A DNA stretch of 64,000 nt. Source: an uncultured Eubacteriales bacterium. Its GTDB lineage: Bacteria; Bacillota; Clostridia; Peptostreptococcales; Anaerovoracaceae. The stretch spans positions 1 to 64,000 of the forward strand of contig CACWSO010000008.1 of NCBI GenBank assembly GCA_902763505.1, written 5' to 3'. Both the position numbers and the translations under genes were made by a program. The notes under the pieces are model-generated. The model saw only the letters and a list, made by a program, of their open reading frames with translations, had not been told where the DNA came from and ran no database searches. Positions within the stretch are counted from its first letter, which is position 1, and each line of letters opens with the position of its first letter. Below are positions 61,785 through 64,000 of the stretch, one piece after another.

Positions 61785-62795
61785 ATGCGAAAATTTGATA
61801 CTGAGGCATACAGAGAAAATGCGAAAAAGATATATGGGCAGTTAGGCGATATAGAGAAAATGGCCGATGCGATCCATGAAAGAGGATACAGCAACATCAT
61901 ACTTCTTGGTATAGGCGGAACCTGGGCTGAATGGCATCCAGTAGCGCACGTACTCCGTCACTATACAGATGTTCCTGTTTATCTGGAGAACGCTGCAGAG
62001 TTTTGTATCAAAGAAGACAAGAGATATCTGACAAAGGATTCCATCGTCCTGACAGCTTCTGATTCAGGAAACACAAAGGAAATCATTGAAGCAGTCGATA
62101 TGTGCAAAGCCATGGGCGTTCAGATCGCAGGGTTCACAAAATCAAAGGAAAACGAGCTTGGTAAACGGCTTGACTACATTGCAACAATTACAACGGGCGA
62201 CTGTGAAGACACATATATTATGTTCTTCCTGCTGACGCTCAGAATGCTGTACGACAGAGGAGACTTCCCAAGCTATCCGAAGTTTGCGGAGCAGATGGGA
62301 TGCATTCATGAGAACCTGCTCAGAATCCGTGAAGAATTCGAACCGCGTGCACAGGAAATCGCTAAGAAATATGCGCGGGAACCATACAACATTTTCGTTG
62401 GTTCCGGAGCGCTCTGGGGAGAAACCTATTTGTTCTCCATGTGCATACTCGAAGAAATGCAGTGGGTGCGCACGAAATCTGTCACGTCAGCTGATTTCTT
62501 CCATGGAACGTTAGAACTTGTTGAAGACGGTGTGCCGGTATTCCTGTTCAAGGGTGAAGACGAGTACAGAGCACTGGACGAAAGAGTAGAGAGATTCTGC
62601 AGCAAGTTCACAGACAAACTGACAGTGATCGACACAAAGGAATTCAAGTTAGAGGGAATCGATGACGAGTTCAGAGTCATCTGCTCACCGATGATTCTGA
62701 CAGCAATCGTAACAGAAAGACTGGCCTGCTGGTATGAGTACAACACAGGACACAGTCTTGAATTCCGTAGATACTACAGACAGTTCGAGTATTAA
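61785..62795 (+). CDS. frlB: Fructoselysine 6-phosphate deglycase-like SIS protein
   Basis: A 336-residue protein with two SIS (sugar isomerase) domains. IILLGIGGTWAEWHPVAHVL and LTASDSGNTKEIIEAV lie in the first, SADFFHGTLELVEDGVPVFLFKG in the second, and the C-terminus EFRRYYRQFEY matches the FrlB tail. It should split the 6-phosphate made by the kinase into glucose 6-phosphate and the free amine (lysine for fructoselysine). The true amine could also be asparagine or another amino acid. ATG at 61785 is preferred over GTG at 61776, which lies inside the AGAGGTGA site. Confidence 0.9.
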   Translation: MRKFDTEAYRENAKKIYGQLGDIEKMADAIHERGYSNIILLGIGGTWAEWHPVAHVLRHYTDVPVYLENAAEFCIKEDKRYLTKDSIVLTASDSGNTKEIIEAVDMCKAMGVQIAGFTKSKENELGKRLDYIATITTGDCEDTYIMFFLLTLRMLYDRGDFPSYPKFAEQMGCIHENLLRIREEFEPRAQEIAKKYAREPYNIFVGSGALWGETYLFSMCILEEMQWVRTKSVTSADFFHGTLELVEDGVPVFLFKGEDEYRALDERVERFCSKFTDKLTVIDTKEFKLEGIDDEFRVICSPMILTAIVTERLACWYEYNTGHSLEFRRYYRQFEY

Positions 62796-62815
62796 TAAAA
62801 TCGGAGGAGAACGCT

Positions 62816-63898
62816 ATGGCAGAGTCAATTGTATCCCTGAGACATGTGAACAAGTATTTTGGCGAGAATCATGTACTAAAGGATATCAATCTTGAAATTG
62901 AAGAGGGGGAGTTTCTTACGCTGCTGGGTCCGTCAGGATGCGGCAAGACAACGACACTCAGGCTTATTGCGGGATTTGAGGATGCGACCGACGGAATCAT
63001 TGAAGTGCAGGGGGACCGTGTTGAGGATAAGGAAGCATATGAAAGAGACGTCAACACTGTATTTCAGAGCTATGCTTTATTCCCGCATATGACAGTCTAT
63101 GACAATATAGGATACGGACTCAAGGTCAAAAAAGTTCCGAAGGAAGAGATCAAGGAACGAGTCAGAGAAATGCTGGAACTTGTCCAGCTCATGGGCTTTG
63201 AAGGCAGAAAGCCTGATGCCATGTCAGGCGGACAGAAACAGCGTGTTGCGATTGCAAGAGCGTTGATCAACAATCCTAAAGTGCTGCTCCTTGATGAACC
63301 ATTAGGCGCATTGGATTTGAAACTGCGTAAGCAGATGCAGATCGAGCTGAAGAGACTGCAGCAGATGCTGAATATTACGTTCGTGTATGTTACCCACGAT
63401 CAGGAGGAAGCCATGACCATGAGTGACAGAATTGCAGTCATGAAGGATGGTATCATCGAGCAGTTGGCTTCCCCACGGGAAATCTACAATAAGCCTGCGA
63501 CAAAGTTCGTTGCTGATTTTATCGGCGAATCAAATATCTTCTCTGGAACAGTTATCGAAATCAACGGAGAGGAAGCAACGCTGGAAACAGAGTGCGGATG
63601 CTGCAAAATGCCGGCAGAAGGATTTGCGGTGGGCGACAAGGCGCACGTGTGCATCCGGCCTGAAACAATTGGTTTTTCAAAGGAACCAGTCGATGGATTC
63701 ACACTGAAGGGACAAGTCAAAAACATGATCTTCGTCGGTGCAGTGTTCAGAACCTTAGTTACGATGGAGAACGGTTATGATGTCAAAATCAACCGCGTGA
63801 AATACGATGGGTCCTATCAGGAAGGAGATACGTTGTATTTCTATTGGGATGTTGAAGACTCGACCGGAATCAGAGATCAGGAGGTAACAAATGGATAG
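62816..63898 (+). CDS. Pot-type ABC importer ATPase (spermidine/putrescine-like)
   Basis: A 360-residue ATPase of the PotA type: Walker A GPSGCGKTT, signature MSGGQKQR, Walker B LLLDEPLGALD, YVTHDQEEAMTMSDRI, and a C-terminal TOBE regulatory domain (about 245-355). Its place 20 bases after the deglycase suggests import of Amadori compounds or other cationic amines rather than a housekeeping polyamine role. The stop overlaps the next gene. Confidence 0.9.
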   Translation: MAESIVSLRHVNKYFGENHVLKDINLEIEEGEFLTLLGPSGCGKTTTLRLIAGFEDATDGIIEVQGDRVEDKEAYERDVNTVFQSYALFPHMTVYDNIGYGLKVKKVPKEEIKERVREMLELVQLMGFEGRKPDAMSGGQKQRVAIARALINNPKVLLLDEPLGALDLKLRKQMQIELKRLQQMLNITFVYVTHDQEEAMTMSDRIAVMKDGIIEQLASPREIYNKPATKFVADFIGESNIFSGTVIEINGEEATLETECGCCKMPAEGFAVGDKAHVCIRPETIGFSKEPVDGFTLKGQVKNMIFVGAVFRTLVTMENGYDVKINRVKYDGSYQEGDTLYFYWDVEDSTGIRDQEVTNG

Positions 63899-64000
63899 AA
63901 GCGGGATCCGCGGAAAACTGCCAGCCATGGTCACCGCCGGACCGATATCCATCTGGCTGATCATATTCGTACTCCTGCCTTTGGTCTACGTGTTTGTGAT
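63891..64000 (+). CDS. ABC importer permease, N-terminal fragment
   Basis: Cut off by the window end. The first 36 residues, MDRSGIRGKLPAM then a membrane segment ending VLLPLVYVFV, fit the start of a PotB-type permease. It overlaps the ATPase gene by eight bases behind GGAGGTAAC. Confidence 0.8.
   Translation, partial: MDRSGIRGKLPAMVTAGPISIWLIIFVLLPLVYVFV

Overview
The window looks like a chromosomal segment of a strictly anaerobic, gut-type Gram-positive bacterium of the Clostridia (Eubacteriales). The family is not provable from the sequence; a relative of the Family XIII/Anaerovoracaceae group is my guess. The evidence is the oxygen-independent cobalt-early cobalamin route (CbiK/CbiD/CbiG), a flavodiiron protein and rubredoxin, a leucine T-box, a clostripain-family protease, a class B sortase with a wall-anchored adhesin, RNase M5, and strong AGGAGG-type ribosome binding sites. 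Base composition is near 50% GC and even, apart from AT-rich intergenic stretches.

Layout. 1-400: gene debris and a short GC-rich tandem repeat. 0.4-8.7 kb: mixed metabolism, comprising a NAD(P)HX epimerase-MazG fusion, a lipoprotein, a membrane-anchored clostripain-family protease, a rubredoxin, a YtcJ-type amidohydrolase and an NhaC-type antiporter. 8.7-13.7 kb, minus strand: leuA-leuC-leuD-leuB behind a leucine T-box. 13.8-18.3 kb: a four-module flavodiiron protein, a small membrane protein, asnS and an acidic protein of unknown function. 18.3-33.6 kb: a cobalamin riboswitch and a long, tightly coupled operon cbiD-F-G-H-J-ET-A-B-cobD-cbiP-cbiC followed by a FecCD/BtuCDF-type importer. 33.7-36.2 kb, minus strand: a second cobalamin riboswitch driving an exported, lipid-anchored CbiK-like chelatase and a lipoprotein with two NEAT-like domains. 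36.3-45.9 kb: a third cobalamin riboswitch, then cbiL, an ABC-2 exporter pair, cytoplasmic cbiK, a membrane-anchored NEAT-like protein, sirC, hemC, cobA-hemD, hemB and a DUF819 membrane protein. 45.9-46.2 kb: a striking array of five structured repeats with 53-bp period. 46.4-49.2 kb: an anchored phosphoesterase, RNase M5 and an unknown protein. 49.2-55.8 kb: a surface adhesin, a secreted NlpC/P60-like protein and sortase B. 55.9-57.9 kb: an EF-G-like GTPase. 57.9-64.0 kb: an Amadori-product (fructoselysine-type) utilisation locus with two GntR/UTRA regulators, a YjbQ protein, an amidohydrolase, an FrlD-like kinase, an FrlB-like deglycase and a Pot-type ABC importer cut off by the window end.

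How it works together. From 18 to 45 kb the genes cover tetrapyrrole chemistry from 5-aminolevulinate (hemB, hemC, cobA-hemD) through precorrin-2 and sirohydrochlorin (sirC), cobalt insertion (cbiK), ring contraction and methylation, amidation and aminopropanol attachment. Nucleotide-loop genes (cobU/S/T), the corrinoid adenosyltransferase, hemA/hemL and CbiMNQO are not in the window. The most unusual part is the cell-surface arm: an exported chelatase, two NEAT-like proteins, a FecCD importer whose ATPase carries an extra C-terminal domain, and an ABC-2 exporter, all in cobalamin-riboswitch transcription units. I infer an extracytoplasmic metal or tetrapyrrole capture system coupled to B12 status. 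The other leading candidates for something new are the 53-bp repeat array and the Amadori locus paired with a polyamine-type transporter.
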